The notes under the pieces are model-generated. The model saw only the letters and a list, made by a program, of their open reading frames with translations, did no database searches and had not been told where the DNA came from. A stretch of DNA of 23,507 nucleotides from an uncultured Lachnospiraceae bacterium (GTDB taxonomy: Bacteria > Bacillota > Clostridia > Lachnospirales > Lachnospiraceae), in NCBI GenBank assembly GCA_947628025.1, contig CANQYH010000010.1, forward strand, positions 1 to 23,507. The letters are read 5' to 3'. The translations under genes and the position numbers were made by a program. Of this stretch, positions 7,319 to 15,820 are shown in pieces. The number at the start of each line of letters is the position of its first letter. Positions within the stretch are counted from its first letter, which is position 1.

Positions 7319-8023
7319 TTAAACGGAAGCCACGAAAGCATGTATCAGCTTCCTGCTGTTTTTATCAACATCGTAGGAAAATTCAGGATGCCATTGAACG
7401 CCGACTATAAACTTATGAGACGGCATATAGATACTTTCAATTAAGCCATCTTCCGAAATGGCCATCTTCCGAAAAGCGGGCGACAGCGTTCGGATCGCCT
7501 GATGGTGATAGCTGTTTACTCCCATTTGTTCCCTGCCCAAAATATCATAGAGCAGCGTATCATTTAATACCGTAACCTGATGTGCCGCCCTGTTATACGG
7601 CGGTTTCATATGATGGTCGATGCCACCGCTGTGCTCGACTGCCAAATCCTGATACAAGGTCCCATCATAGCAGGCATTCATAAACTGAATGCCCCGGCAG
7701 ATACCTAAAACAGGTTTATCCATCTCTACGGCGTTCTTTAAGATATACCGCTCCATTTCATCTCGTAATTCGCAGCACGGGCCGCACCACGGTTTCCTTT
7801 CGGCATGATAAACAGACGGAGACACATCATGTCCGCCGGTCAGCAGAAATCCGCCGCATATCTCAAGAAAATACTCCAGTTCTTTCGTGTCAGATGTTAG
7901 AGGAAGCATGAGTGGGACCGCTTTTTCTGCCTCCAGCATTTTCATATAGCCCGGCAGCATCCAGTAGCTTTCTTTTTCATCGTCATAAAGCGGCATAATT
8001 CCGATTGTCTTAATGGCGTCCAT
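7319..8023 (-). CDS. Class I glutamine amidotransferase, gamma-glutamyl-gamma-aminobutyrate hydrolase type (peptidase C26)
   Basis: A 234-residue protein of the PuuD/peptidase C26 group, which hydrolyses gamma-glutamyl linkages. The catalytic triad is visible: Cys109 in LGICRGIQFMN, and His212 and Glu214 in GVQWHPEF. Other family marks are FLLTGGHDVSPSVY (59-72) and NSYHHQAI (170-177), where substrate-side His residues lie. The frame is open to 8110, but that part overlaps the uvrA end; GAGG seven bases before the ATG at 8023 supports the shorter form. It starts 41 bp after the uvrA stop and may be cotranscribed. Base composition is visibly more A/T-rich than uvrA or uxaA, which hints at separate origin. 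Whether it acts on gamma-glutamyl-GABA or another gamma-glutamyl compound is not clear; no other putrescine-pathway gene is nearby. Confidence 0.85.
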   Translation of the reverse strand: MDAIKTIGIMPLYDDEKESYWMLPGYMKMLEAEKAVPLMLPLTSDTKELEYFLEICGGFLLTGGHDVSPSVYHAERKPWCGPCCELRDEMERYILKNAVEMDKPVLGICRGIQFMNACYDGTLYQDLAVEHSGGIDHHMKPPYNRAAHQVTVLNDTLLYDILGREQMGVNSYHHQAIRTLSPAFRKMAISEDGLIESIYMPSHKFIVGVQWHPEFSYDVDKNSRKLIHAFVASV

Positions 8024-8064
8024 GCTATTTCCTCGCTTCTTCGCAAAATTTAACAGATCTGTTC

Positions 8065-10887
8065 TCACAGATACTTCTTCACATATTGTCCCGTATAGGA
8101 CCATTCGCATGCCGCGACCTGTTCCGGCGTACCCTCCGCGATCACCGTGCCGCCGCGGTCTCCGCCTTCCGGTCCCATATCGATGATATAGTCGGCGGTC
8201 TTGATCACGTCCAGATTGTGCTCGATGACGACGACCGTATTGCCGCCCTCCGACAGTTTCCGGAGGATCTCCACCAGTTTGTGCACGTCCGCGAAATGGA
8301 GTCCGGTCGTCGGCTCGTCCAGGATATAGATGGTCCGGCCGGTTCCCCTGCGGCTCAGTTCCGTCGCCAGCTTGATCCGCTGCGCTTCGCCGCCGGACAG
8401 CTCCGTGGACGGCTGCCCCAGGCGGATATAGGACAAACCCACATCGTAAAGCGTCTGGATCTTCCGCTGGATCGACGGCACATTCTCGAAAAACCGCAGC
8501 GCCTCCTCCACGGTCATGTTCAGCACGTCGTAAATGCTCTTGCCCTTATATTTGACCTCCAGCGTCTCCCGGTTATAGCGTTTGCCGCCGCAGACCTCGC
8601 AGGGCACGTACACATCCGGCAGGAAATGCATCTCGATCTTGATGATGCCGTCCCCGGAACATGCCTCGCAGCGGCCGCCCTTTACGTTGAAACTGAAACG
8701 GCCTTTCTTATATCCGCGCTCCTTGGCGTCGGTCGTGGACGCAAACAGATCGCGGATCATATCGAACACGCCCGTGTACGTCGCCGGATTGGACCGGGGC
8801 GTCCGGCCGATCGGGGACTGATCGATATTGATCACCTTGTCCAGCGCTTCCGCCCCGTCGATGCCGCTATGCTTCCCGGCAATGGTCCTGGCCCGGTTCA
8901 GTTTCCGCGCCAGCGCCTTATATAATATCTCATTCACCAGCGAACTCTTGCCGGAACCGGACACGCCGGTCACGCAGGTCATGACGCCCAGCGGGATCCG
9001 CACATCGATGTTTTTCAGGTTATTCTCCCTGGCGCCCCGCACAGTCAGCCAGCCAGCCGGCGCTTTCCGCTCTTTCGGCACCGGGATCTGCAGCCGCCCG
9101 CTTAAGTACGCGCCGGTAATCGATTCCTCGCAGGCCATGATCTCGTCCGCCGTCCCGCAGGCCACCACCTGCCCGCCATGCTCTCCGGCTCCCGGCCCGA
9201 TATCTACGATATAATCCGCCGCCCGCATCGTCTCCTCGTCGTGCTCCACCACGATCAGGGTGTTGCCCAGGTCGCGCAGATGGAACAGGGTCCGCAGCAG
9301 CTTATCATTGTCGCGCTGGTGCAGTCCGATGCTGGGCTCGTCCAGGATATAGGCCACGCCCACCAGGCCGGAACCGATCTGCGTCGCCAGGCGGATCCTC
9401 TGGGCCTCGCCGCCGGACAGGGTCCCCGTGGCACGGGAAAGGGCCAGATAATCCAGTCCCACGTCGATCAGAAACGTTATCCTGGCGCGGATCTCTTTCA
9501 GGATCTGCGCGCCGATGGCCTCCTGCATCCGGCTCAGCTTCAGGCCGTCCAGAAACTCCCGGAACCGGACCACCGACATATCCGTCGCGTCATATATATT
9601 CAGCCCGCCGACCGTCACCGCCAGGGACGACTGTTTCAGCCGCTTGCCTTTGCATAGGGAGCAGGGCGTGATCCGCATAAACGTCTCATACTCCGCCTTG
9701 CTGGATTCCGAAAATGTCTCCCGGTACCGGCGCTCCACATTTTTCAAAAGCCCCTCAAAGGCCACATCGTAGATGCCGACGCCTCTCTGTCCTTTATAAT
9801 GCACCTTGACCTCATGGCCATCCGTGCCGTAGATCAATACGTCGTGAACGTTCCTGGGATACTGCTCAAACGGCGTGTCCAAGCTGAATCCGTATTCCAG
9901 GGCCAGCGCGTCCAGGATCGCCCTGGTAAAACTGCCCGGATCGGTGCAGGACTGCCAGCCCAGCACCGTGATGGCCCCCTGCAGAATACTCAGAGACTTG
10001 TCCGGTATCATCAGGTCCTCGTCAAATTCCATCTTGTAGCCCAGTCCGAAACATTCCGGGCAGGCGCCGAACGGATTGTTGAACGAGAAGCTGCGGGGCT
10101 CTACCTCCTCGATGCTGACGCCGCAGTCCGGGCAGGCAAAATTCTGGCTGAAATTCATCGTCTCCCCGTCCGTCACGTCGATCATCATCAGCCCTCCGCC
10201 GAGATTCATCGAAGTCTCAATGGAATCCGTCAGGCGCTTCTCGATCCCGGGCCGCACCACGAGCCGGTCCACGATGATCTCGATGTTATGCTTGATATTT
10301 TTATCCAGTTTGATCTCTTCACTCAGTTCATACTGGTTCCCGTCGATCCGCACGCGGGCAAAACCGCCCCTGCGGGCCTGTTCCAATACTTTCGCATGTT
10401 CGCCTTTCCGTCCGCGGACCACCGGCGCCAATACCAGGAACCGGCTCCGCTCCGGCAGCGACAGGATCTGGTCGACCATCTGGTCCACGCTCTGTTTGCG
10501 GATTTCCCGCCCGCATTTGGGACAATGGGGGATCCCGATCCTGGCGTAGAGCAGACGCATATAATCGTAGATTTCCGTCACGGTCCCCACCGTGGACCTG
10601 GGATTGCGGTTGGTCGATTTCTGGTCAATGGAGATCGCCGGCGACAGGCCCTCGATGCTCTCCACCTCCGGCTTTTCCATCTGTCCCAAAAACTGCCTCG
10701 CATAGGAAGAAAGCGATTCCATATACCGCCTCTGGCCCTCCGCATAGATCGTATCAAAGGCCAGCGAGGATTTGCCGGAACCGCTCAGCCCCGTCAAAAC
10801 CACCAGCTCGTTCCTCGGAATATCGATATCTATCTGTTTCAGATTATGTTCGCTCGCACCGCGAATCTTGATAAACTGTTTCGCCAT
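8065..10887 (-). CDS. uvrA: Excinuclease ABC subunit A
   Basis: A 940-residue UvrA, the damage-recognition ATPase of nucleotide excision repair, acting as a dimer with UvrB. Two ABC modules are complete: Walker A GLSGSGKSS near residue 32 and GVSGSGKSS in the C-terminal half; two signature motifs LSGGEAQRI; and Walker B VAYILDEPSIGLH and TIYILDEPTTGLH. Zinc-module CxxC pairs are present (CPKCG, CPDCG/CPEC, CSLC, CEACSGDG, CEVCGGKRY). The open frame reaches 10965, but MAKQFIKIRGA with GGAGG ten bases upstream gives the usual UvrA length. It has a strong promoter and a LexA-like box at 10968-11007, so SOS control is likely. uvrB is not in the window. Confidence 0.98.
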   Translation of the reverse strand: MAKQFIKIRGASEHNLKQIDIDIPRNELVVLTGLSGSGKSSLAFDTIYAEGQRRYMESLSSYARQFLGQMEKPEVESIEGLSPAISIDQKSTNRNPRSTVGTVTEIYDYMRLLYARIGIPHCPKCGREIRKQSVDQMVDQILSLPERSRFLVLAPVVRGRKGEHAKVLEQARRGGFARVRIDGNQYELSEEIKLDKNIKHNIEIIVDRLVVRPGIEKRLTDSIETSMNLGGGLMMIDVTDGETMNFSQNFACPDCGVSIEEVEPRSFSFNNPFGACPECFGLGYKMEFDEDLMIPDKSLSILQGAITVLGWQSCTDPGSFTRAILDALALEYGFSLDTPFEQYPRNVHDVLIYGTDGHEVKVHYKGQRGVGIYDVAFEGLLKNVERRYRETFSESSKAEYETFMRITPCSLCKGKRLKQSSLAVTVGGLNIYDATDMSVVRFREFLDGLKLSRMQEAIGAQILKEIRARITFLIDVGLDYLALSRATGTLSGGEAQRIRLATQIGSGLVGVAYILDEPSIGLHQRDNDKLLRTLFHLRDLGNTLIVVEHDEETMRAADYIVDIGPGAGEHGGQVVACGTADEIMACEESITGAYLSGRLQIPVPKERKAPAGWLTVRGARENNLKNIDVRIPLGVMTCVTGVSGSGKSSLVNEILYKALARKLNRARTIAGKHSGIDGAEALDKVINIDQSPIGRTPRSNPATYTGVFDMIRDLFASTTDAKERGYKKGRFSFNVKGGRCEACSGDGIIKIEMHFLPDVYVPCEVCGGKRYNRETLEVKYKGKSIYDVLNMTVEEALRFFENVPSIQRKIQTLYDVGLSYIRLGQPSTELSGGEAQRIKLATELSRRGTGRTIYILDEPTTGLHFADVHKLVEILRKLSEGGNTVVVIEHNLDVIKTADYIIDMGPEGGDRGGTVIAEGTPEQVAACEWSYTGQYVKKYL

Positions 10888-10967
10888 TTCCAAACTTCCT
10901 CCGTCTGTCCTGGCCTGCCCGGAAATACCTGCCGGACGCAGGCTCCTTTTTGCAGACTCCGGCATCT

Positions 10968-10996
10968 ATCATAGCACATATCCCGGCGTTTTGCAA
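10968..10996 (-). promoter_or_regulatory. uvrA promoter
   Basis: Minus strand TTGCAA (10991-10996), 17 bp, TATGAT (10968-10973) preceded by TGC (extended -10). The predicted start is about 75 bases before the chosen uvrA ATG. Confidence 0.8.
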
Positions 10997-11007
10997 ACAT
11001 TTGTTCG
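10994..11007 (-). promoter_or_regulatory. LexA (SOS) box overlapping the uvrA -35
   Basis: The minus strand reads CGAACAAATGTTTG. The Bacillota LexA/DinR consensus is CGAACRNRYGTTYC, with core GAAC-N4-GTTC; here the core is GAAC-AAAT-GTTT, one base from perfect. It overlaps the -35, a sensible position for repression of a known SOS gene. Confidence 0.75.
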
Positions 11008-11017
11008 TTTTCATTTC

Positions 11018-11067
11018 AAAAAGGAAACGCCGCAAAGCGGAATCTCTCCCCGCTTCCCGGCGTTTCC
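11018..11067 (-). terminator. Terminator downstream of the 618-residue membrane protein gene
   Basis: GGAAACGCCG (11023-11032) pairs perfectly with CGGCGTTTCC (11058-11067), with a nested AAGCGG/CCGCTT stem inside; the minus strand runs into TTTTT. It lies 17 bp after the stop. Confidence 0.85.
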
Positions 11068-11083
11068 CGTCTTTCGCCAGATC

Positions 11084-12940
11084 TCAGTCTGCTTCCGGAT
11101 ACTCCCGCGCCTCCAGCAGCCCGTCCGCGACCATTTTCTCGTAATTCGTGTAATACTTATAGAACCCGCCGATATTATGCTGGACATCGTCGATGCGTAC
11201 GCGGTACCCGTCGTGGCGCACCATAAACGTACGCAGGATGCGGCCCGGATTGCGCATATACATGGCGTACTCCGGATAGAAGAAACCGTTCAGCATCCGG
11301 TCCGCACGGGCATAGATCGTTTTCAGCAGTTCCGTCAGCGAGAAAGACTGCTCCAGATAATCGGTCCGGATCCCCTTTTCCACCATGCGGCTGTAAAGCT
11401 CGTAAGACGCCATTAAAAGTTCGAGATACGTATGGTACGTGGTGTCCCTACGGTAGATCGACTTCAGGTTCTCCTGAACATTCTTTAGTCCGAAATCATA
11501 ATACGCGGCGTCATCCACATACTTCGTGATCTCATTCATGCTGTACGCGACCCAATGATCCTTATACTGCGTATAGTCGGCCTCAATAAAATGGTCCACG
11601 GCGGCGCGCGCGGCCGTCAGCCACTGTTCCTCCCCGGTCAGCCCGTAAAGGCGGCACAGCGCAAACGTGGCCTCCCCATCGTAATACACGGTCCGAAATT
11701 CCTCTTTGCGGGAAAAATCGCCGTTTAACACATGATAATATTCTCCGGTCTGCTGATCCAGCAGCGTAAGGATCCCGCGGCCCAGCGCGCGGCAGACATC
11801 CGCATACCGGTCGTTGCCGAACGCATCCATATATTCTGTCAGCGCGATCACCGCCACGCCGCAGCCGCCCAGCTTGATCTCGTCCGCGCTTTCCTCATAA
11901 AGATATGCGGTATCCTCGCCGGAATACACTACCTGACTCAGCATATGGTCGATCGTTCGTTCGAGCACTTCCACGAGCTCTTTATCGCCGGTTATGCGCC
12001 AGAGACAGATCAGGGACCAGATCGTACTGGAGTGGCGGACAATATTATAACCCTCGATGTCATTATCGAACCGCGGATACATCCCATATACAAAAGAACC
12101 GTCCGGTTTTACCTGATCGACCAGAAACTGCCCGGCGTCAAGCATCAATTCCCTGGCATAATCCGCATCGATCTGATCCACGGCCCTCCGTCCATATTCC
12201 AGCCCGTCGCTGTACAGAGGGAAGACCTGGCCGTCCTCATCGCAGAACCATCCCTTACACTGAAACAACAGATAGGTCTCCGGCAATGCTTCCAGCTCAG
12301 AACGCCCGGCCTTTTTCAGATAAAGATTCAGGTATTGAAAATCCACCGGCGTATCCTCGGAGTCATAGTCATAGATCTTCGCGCCATTCATCTCCGCTTC
12401 CAGAAGCGCCGTCCCGTACTCCGCATCAAACGCCACGCCGTACCGGAAAAACTCGCTCCTGGCCGCCCAGACCCGTTCGGCCAGCTCGCTCTCCGTCACC
12501 GCTTCAGAGGAATAGACCAGGTCCGCTTTCACCCATTTCGGATCATAACGGTTCTCTTTCAAAAAACTCCGGACCTGACGGTCCGCGTCATTCCACGCGG
12601 CATCCAGATTCGCGCCGGTCCCGGTAAAAACGCTGGCGCGCTCTTCCGTATTGCAGATGGAAAGAAATACCGCGTACCCCGCCTGTTCTCCGGCCGGATC
12701 GTCCGGCAGTTCCGCCCGTACCTCATCCGTCAGCGCGCTGCCGCGCAATCGTCCCAGCTTTTCCTGATAGGCCCGAATTCTTGCCTGCCCGCCGTGAGAC
12801 ACTACAAACCACGAAAAACCGGCAACCGCCAGCAAAGCCGCGCAGGCTAAAAGACAAAACGCGATCAGACGGCCCGTTTTCGGCGCCTCCTTGTGCATTT
12901 CGCTACTTTTCGCTTTACTGCCCTGTTTTTTTGAACTCAT
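11084..12940 (-). CDS. Membrane-anchored protein, probable six-hairpin (alpha/alpha) toroid fold
   Basis: A 618-residue protein I cannot assign to a named function. A basic N-terminus (KKQGSKAK) is followed by one transmembrane helix at about 24-47, so the rest is probably outside the membrane. From about residue 265 on there is a repeating helical-hairpin pattern like six-hairpin glycosidases and AGE-type epimerases: ARELMLDAGQFLVDQVKPDGSFVYG, GYNIVRHSSTIWSLICLWRITGD, KLGGCGVAVIALTEY, TVYYDGEATFALCRLYGLTGE and YSMNEITKYVDDAAYYDFG. Aromatic and acidic residues in these loops suggest a sugar-binding cleft, but no family signature is certain. The start at 12940 has GAGAGG nine bases upstream; the longer form from 12982 has only a weak site. 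It follows the L,D-transpeptidase gene by ~100 bp with no terminator seen, so a shared cell-envelope role is plausible. Confidence 0.7.
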   Translation of the reverse strand: MSSKKQGSKAKSSEMHKEAPKTGRLIAFCLLACAALLAVAGFSWFVVSHGGQARIRAYQEKLGRLRGSALTDEVRAELPDDPAGEQAGYAVFLSICNTEERASVFTGTGANLDAAWNDADRQVRSFLKENRYDPKWVKADLVYSSEAVTESELAERVWAARSEFFRYGVAFDAEYGTALLEAEMNGAKIYDYDSEDTPVDFQYLNLYLKKAGRSELEALPETYLLFQCKGWFCDEDGQVFPLYSDGLEYGRRAVDQIDADYARELMLDAGQFLVDQVKPDGSFVYGMYPRFDNDIEGYNIVRHSSTIWSLICLWRITGDKELVEVLERTIDHMLSQVVYSGEDTAYLYEESADEIKLGGCGVAVIALTEYMDAFGNDRYADVCRALGRGILTLLDQQTGEYYHVLNGDFSRKEEFRTVYYDGEATFALCRLYGLTGEEQWLTAARAAVDHFIEADYTQYKDHWVAYSMNEITKYVDDAAYYDFGLKNVQENLKSIYRRDTTYHTYLELLMASYELYSRMVEKGIRTDYLEQSFSLTELLKTIYARADRMLNGFFYPEYAMYMRNPGRILRTFMVRHDGYRVRIDDVQHNIGGFYKYYTNYEKMVADGLLEAREYPEAD

Positions 12941-13043
12941 AACCGTATGCCTCTCTGAAAAACGAGGCGCATAACGGACCATTTCCGATCCGTCCGCGCC
13001 CCGATAGATTCAATCAGAATTTTCATAAAAACTACGACCGCGC

Positions 13044-15098
13044 TCAACCGGTCTCTCCGGGTCCTCCAGGCGCATCCGACTCCGCATCCGGGCGGGGCAG
13101 AATATCGTCTGAAATATCCGGCGATGATCCTGGCGCAGCGGTTTCCGTTTGCGGTTCCGAGCTTTCCGTCTCCGGTCCTGCCGCCGCCGTTTCTTCCGCT
13201 GCGGGCGGCTCCGGGTTCTCCGCTGGCGTCTCCTCCAGCGCGGGCGTTTCCGGCTCAGGGCCGACCTCTGTCGTCTCTTCCGGCGCAAACGCTTCTGTCT
13301 CCGACTCCGCCGCTGTCGTTTCTTCCGCAGCGGGCGCTTCCGGCTCAAGGCTCACCGCTGTCGTCTCCTCTGCCGCAGGCGCTTCCGTCTCCGGCTCCGC
13401 TGCCGCCGTCTCTTCCGCCGCAGGCGCCTCTGTCTCCGGCTCCACCGCTGTCGTTTCTTCTGCTACAGGCGCTTCCGGCTCCGCTGCCGCCGTCTCTTCC
13501 GCCGCAGGCGCTTCTGTCTCCGGCTCCGCCGCTGTCGTTTCTTCTGCTACAGGCGCTTCCGTCTCAGGTTCCGCTGCCGTCGTCTCTTCCGGCGCGGGCG
13601 CTTCTGTCTCAGGTTCCACAGCCTCATCCGGCTGCTTTCCCGCCATGGCGATGGCTTCCGCGCTTTCCTCCTGGTTATAGCAGATCACCGGGAAGCCGGC
13701 TTCAATATGTTCATAGATCGTCTTCGCGGCCGCATACGGCATATTAACGCACCCATGAGAACCGCTGTATTGATAGATCGTTCCTCCAAACGTGGACCGC
13801 CAGCTGGCGTCATGCATCCCGACACCGCCGTTAAACGGCATCCAGAAATTCACGAAACTGGCGTAACCCGGCCCCCGCAGCACGCGGTTCTTCTGTTTCC
13901 AGGCCAGAGGATAGATCCCCTCCGGCGTCGAATTGCCGTTGGACACCTTGCCGGTCACACAGTCCGTCTCCGTGATTAGTTCCCCGTCCACATACAAGAA
14001 TACGTGCTGGGTGATCATATTGATCTCCACATAAGAATCCCCGAAATCGGGATCTCCGTGGCTGTTGGCCGTCTGGATATAGACCGGCTCGCGGACCTGA
14101 CTCTCGCCCCGCAGCAAAAGATCATACAGCTGCGCGGCTTCTTCCTCCTGATCGATCTGCCACCCGTAGGTCCCTTTCTCAATGATCGCTGTGGTGCCGT
14201 AAGAGGTATGGAGTGTCTTCGGCTTGCCGACCGTATCGTACTGTTCCGCCAGTCCGGCCACAAAATCCGTCACAGCGTCCCGGTCCAGCTCCAACCGGCC
14301 GTCCGCATCCTCTTTCAGCCACTCGACCAGAGTATAAGCGTCCAACGTGATCTCCTGATCGTCAAACTGATATACGATCCGAATACCGCCAAACTGGTTC
14401 AGCCTTTTTGCCTCGGCGTTCAGCGTTTCGTCCTCCGAGGTAACCGCCGGCCGCTGGTAAGCGTCCAGATCTTCCAGGACCAGTTTTTCACTCCGGTTAT
14501 CCACCGCCTCAAAAATAGCCTGGCTCACGGTTTCCTTATCCAGCAGGGCCCCCTGCTCCTCGGGAACGACCACGAATCCCTCTCCCTCTATATAGTCGGA
14601 AAGGTAAGCGTCTTTCGGCGGCTGGGCCACTTCTTCCGAGAAAAAGACCAGATCGTCGATGCGGGCCTGCAGCAGACCCTTGTCATAGACCACCGTCGCC
14701 GTCACCTCGTAAGCAGTGGACTGCTCGCGGTGATCCCACCACTGCATCGGATCCTGTGCCGCCAGATACTGATCCAGACTGCCGTCAAATTCATTATGCA
14801 TGCCGATCTCAGCGCCGGTGATCCGCTCCGTCACACCGCCGCGGCCCTCGATGGTCAGCGCGTAGGCATCCACGTCCACAGAAACCATTTTCTCGATCTC
14901 CGCTACCGTCTTATAAGACGCATCCAGCCCATTGACCGTCGTATTCGGGAAAAACACCTCCACATATTGTTTTCCCTCGCGGACATACGCATAATACGCC
15001 ATGCCGAAAACGGCGGCCAGAATGATTATTACGGCAGCGGCCGTGATCAGGACGACCGTTTTTACAGACACCGGCTTTTTTTGTGGCGTCTCTTCCAT
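13044..15098 (-). CDS. L,D-transpeptidase (YkuD domain) with acidic C-terminal repeat tail
   Basis: A 684-residue cell-wall enzyme. One transmembrane helix (about 14-38, VVLITAAAVIIILAAVFGMAYYAY) anchors it. A putative peptidoglycan-binding domain follows (VNGLDASYKTVAEIEKMV). The YkuD catalytic domain spans roughly 355-475, with HVFLYVDGELITETDCVTG, TPEGIYPLAWKQ, MPFNGGVGMHDASWR and the active-site motif SGSHGCVNMP (His448, Cys450). These enzymes make 3-3 crosslinks in peptidoglycan or attach proteins to it. After the domain come ~150 residues of a Pro/Glu/Thr/Ala 15-residue repeat and a short acidic tail with no anchor motif. The ATG at 15098 has AGGGGG upstream; the frame is open to 15128. 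It begins 34 bp after mscL and may share its transcript. Confidence 0.93.
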   Translation of the reverse strand: MEETPQKKPVSVKTVVLITAAAVIIILAAVFGMAYYAYVREGKQYVEVFFPNTTVNGLDASYKTVAEIEKMVSVDVDAYALTIEGRGGVTERITGAEIGMHNEFDGSLDQYLAAQDPMQWWDHREQSTAYEVTATVVYDKGLLQARIDDLVFFSEEVAQPPKDAYLSDYIEGEGFVVVPEEQGALLDKETVSQAIFEAVDNRSEKLVLEDLDAYQRPAVTSEDETLNAEAKRLNQFGGIRIVYQFDDQEITLDAYTLVEWLKEDADGRLELDRDAVTDFVAGLAEQYDTVGKPKTLHTSYGTTAIIEKGTYGWQIDQEEEAAQLYDLLLRGESQVREPVYIQTANSHGDPDFGDSYVEINMITQHVFLYVDGELITETDCVTGKVSNGNSTPEGIYPLAWKQKNRVLRGPGYASFVNFWMPFNGGVGMHDASWRSTFGGTIYQYSGSHGCVNMPYAAAKTIYEHIEAGFPVICYNQEESAEAIAMAGKQPDEAVEPETEAPAPEETTAAEPETEAPVAEETTAAEPETEAPAAEETAAAEPEAPVAEETTAVEPETEAPAAEETAAAEPETEAPAAEETTAVSLEPEAPAAEETTAAESETEAFAPEETTEVGPEPETPALEETPAENPEPPAAEETAAAGPETESSEPQTETAAPGSSPDISDDILPRPDAESDAPGGPGETG
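13170..13625 (-). repeat. Coding minisatellite: ~10 copies of a 45 bp unit in the L,D-transpeptidase gene
   Basis: The encoded unit is EPETEAPAAEETTAA (15 residues, 45 bases) with variants such as EPEAPVAEETTAV and ESETEAFAPEETTEV. Copies near the catalytic domain are most alike and those near the C-terminus more diverged, as expected for a tract that grows and shrinks by slippage. The tract is strongly acidic and Pro-rich, so it should be extended. Confidence 0.9.
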
Positions 15099-15132
15099 AG
15101 TATACAGTTCCCCCTTTAACCGGAACAAAATG

Positions 15133-15597
15133 TCATGCTTTCTGCTCTTTCAGCAGATCGCGGATCTCCGCCAGCAATTCCTCGGTGGTCGGTCCGGCCG
15201 GAGCTGCAGGCTCCTCGGCAGCCGCGGCTTCCTCTTTCTCTTTCTTCTTAAACTGCTCGGTAATGCCGCTCACTACCTTGATCGCACAGAAAACGCAGGC
15301 GGCGATGATCAGGAAATTAACGATCTCCTGGATAAAGCTGCCGTAAAGGATCGCGGCTTCCGGCGTCACGATCTCGCCGGCGGCATCTTTCACAGCGGGA
15401 TGGATCACGATCTTATAATTCGTAAACGAAGTGGAACCTATGATCGCCCCCAGCGCCGGCATCATGATATCGTTGACCAGCGAATTCACGATCTTGCTGA
15501 ACGCGCCGCCGACCACGACGCCGACTGCCATATCGACCACGTTGCCGCGGAAAATAAACGCCTTAAACTCCTCCATCGTACTCTTGAATTTACCCAT
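15133..15597 (-). CDS. mscL: Large-conductance mechanosensitive channel
   Basis: A 154-residue MscL, the pentameric membrane channel that opens under membrane tension to release solutes on osmotic downshock. The N-terminal helix and first pore helix are clear: FKAFIFRGNVVDMAVGVVVGGAFSKIVNSLVNDIMMPALG; the periplasmic loop (~50-85) is followed by the second membrane helix FLIIAACVFCAIKVV and a charged C-terminal bundle ending EELLAEIRDLLKEQKA. The start at 15597 has AGGAGG nine bases upstream; the frame is open to 15639. Promoter at 15666. The L,D-transpeptidase gene follows by 34 bp. Confidence 0.97.
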   Translation of the reverse strand: MGKFKSTMEEFKAFIFRGNVVDMAVGVVVGGAFSKIVNSLVNDIMMPALGAIIGSTSFTNYKIVIHPAVKDAAGEIVTPEAAILYGSFIQEIVNFLIIAACVFCAIKVVSGITEQFKKKEKEEAAAAEEPAAPAGPTTEELLAEIRDLLKEQKA

Positions 15598-15665
15598 TCC
15601 TTTATTCCTCCTATCATTTTCATATGGTTTGCGGCCCACGGGCCGTCACCGACATATTCTGCATG

Positions 15666-15674
15666 ATTATAACA
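15666..15674 (-). promoter_or_regulatory. mscL promoter (extended -10)
   Basis: The minus strand reads TGTTATAAT: a consensus TATAAT (15666-15671) with the TGn extension. The -35 at 17 bp is weak (TTTTCC), which an extended -10 can tolerate. Confidence 0.65.
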
Positions 15675-15820
15675 TAATTCGACCGTCAGGAAAAGTGTTT
15701 TTTGCAACCAGATTTCTAAAAGTATCCGGCATCCGTTCCTTTTTCCGGCTGCCCCTCCCCGCCGGGGCCAGACACGCTTTTCCACCGCTTAACATATTAT
15801 AGCAGAGTAAGGAGGCGCTT

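Noticed and set aside
9799..10974. 391-residue plus-strand ORF
   Set aside because: Antisense shadow of uvrA, which is complete with all its motifs.
11732..12850. 372-residue plus-strand ORF
   Set aside because: Antisense to the 618-residue membrane protein; no start site signal.
13124..13979. Plus-strand Pro/Leu- and Arg/Cys-rich ORFs, and a possible CRISPR-like array
   Set aside because: These are shadow frames of the 45 bp coding minisatellite. The units are contiguous and in frame with no unique spacers, so it is not a CRISPR.
14004..15119. 371-residue plus-strand ORF
   Set aside because: Antisense to the L,D-transpeptidase; low-quality composition and no ribosome binding site.
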